DNA of 7,699 nucleotides from Bacteroidales bacterium. Lineage in GTDB: Bacteria > Bacteroidota > Bacteroidia > Bacteroidales > UBA932. The stretch lies in assembly GCA_004555145.1 (NCBI GenBank), contig SFJB01000078.1:1-7699 (forward strand), given 5' to 3'. Of the stretch, positions 7,388-7,699 are shown piece by piece. How positions within the stretch are numbered: position 1 is the stretch's first letter; each line of letters opens with the position of its first letter. Position numbers and translations under genes: made by a program. A model generated the notes under the pieces. The model saw only the letters and a program-made list of their open reading frames with translations. It ran no database searches and was not told where the DNA came from.

Positions 7388-7699
7388 TTAGGCTCCCTTC
7401 TTTCGATAGGCAGTGTTATTTCGATTGCAAGCCCGCTGTTGCTTGAAGCGGAAATTGTGCCGCCGTGAAGCTCAACAATTCGTTTGGAGATGGCAAGCCC
7501 CAGACCGCTTCCGATTTTTTTGCCCTGTGTGCGGCTTTCATCTCCGCGGTAAAAGCTGTCGAAAAGCTTCGGAAGCTGCTCGCTGCTGACGCCCACGCCG
7601 TTATCCTTTATATAAATGACTGCGCGGTAACGCCTTGCATAAAGCCTTACGGCTATTTTCAGACCCTCGGCAGGGTTATATTTTTTGCTGTTTTCGATG
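7384..7699 (-). CDS. Sensor histidine kinase, C-terminal catalytic ATPase part (5' end outside window)
   Basis: The minus-strand frame is open from the window edge to a TGA at 7386-7384, giving 104 residues of a HATPase_c domain. Motifs appear in order: N box (IENSKKYNP), G1 box (KDNGVGV), F box (FDSFYRGDESR) and G2 box (GSGLGLAISKRIVELHGG), closing with a short IEITLPIERREPK tail. This is the ATP-binding end of a membrane sensor kinase; the sensor, HAMP and phospho-acceptor histidine regions lie beyond the right edge. It overlaps the response regulator by four bases, so the two are translationally coupled. The kinase-before-regulator order is less common than the reverse in Firmicutes OmpR systems. 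The motif spacing and codon use suggest a Clostridia source, by resemblance only. The signal it senses cannot be inferred. Confidence 0.92.
   Translation of the reverse strand, partial: IENSKKYNPAEGLKIAVRLYARRYRAVIYIKDNGVGVSSEQLPKLFDSFYRGDESRTQGKKIGSGLGLAISKRIVELHGGTISASSNSGLAIEITLPIERREPK
7393..7399 (-). promoter_or_regulatory. Shine-Dalgarno site of the response regulator
   Basis: Read on the minus strand this is AAGGGAG, one base from the ideal AAGGAGG, five bases before the response-regulator ATG and inside the last codons of the kinase. It supports the chosen start. It also contrasts with the two permease genes, which have no such site; this fits a different source organism for this end. 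Confidence 0.6.

Noticed and set aside
6929..7699. The two-component pair as the natural regulator of the RND pump
   Set aside because: Codon use, Shine-Dalgarno style and protein resemblance differ from the pump genes, and the regulator is broken at the boundary. Adjacency here is not evidence of a shared function.

Overview
The window joins two stretches of DNA that look as if they come from different bacterial phyla. Positions 1 to about 6985 read as Bacteroidota. The evidence is the gene content, start codons without a recognisable Shine-Dalgarno site, leucine codons rich in TTG/CTG with isoleucine mostly ATC, and a promoter of the Bacteroidota type (ATTG-N19-TACCTTTG) near the right end. 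Positions from about 6990 to 7699 read, on the minus strand, as a two-component system of Firmicutes/Clostridia character. It has a clear Shine-Dalgarno site (AAGGGAG), GAA-rich glutamate codons, CTT/CTC/CTG leucines and OmpR-type protein sequence.

Left part, plus strand. The window opens inside a coding region (1-633) whose C-terminal end resembles the 6-bladed beta-propeller lipoproteins common in Bacteroidota. After 27 bases comes a full-length RND efflux permease (661-3705, 1014 aa). It overlaps by 11 bases a second, divergent RND permease (3695-6958, 1087 aa). The two permeases are almost certainly co-translated and could form a mixed trimer, as MdtB and MdtC do. They differ in their transmembrane proton-relay residues, and the second has about 60 extra residues in its second periplasmic half. 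No membrane-fusion adaptor or TolC-type outer-membrane channel is visible; they may lie outside the window. Embedded in the end of the second permease gene is a promoter-like element with a 7-bp inverted repeat in its spacer. It points at an ATG (6965) that starts a signal-peptide-like sequence, which is cut off after about 9-10 codons.

Right part, minus strand. The C-terminal ATPase end of a sensor histidine kinase (7699-7384, entering from the right edge) overlaps by 4 bases (ATGA) a response regulator (from 7387 leftwards). The receiver domain is intact, but the protein loses its DNA-binding domain exactly where the Bacteroidota sequence begins. Two unrelated genes are therefore both truncated at the same point, around 6983-6995. 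A metagenome assembly or cloning chimera is the simplest reading; a recent recombination is the alternative. I see no RNA genes, CRISPR array, insertion sequence or rho-independent terminator. The only non-coding stretches are the 27-base spacer at 634-660 and the few bases near 6959-6990.
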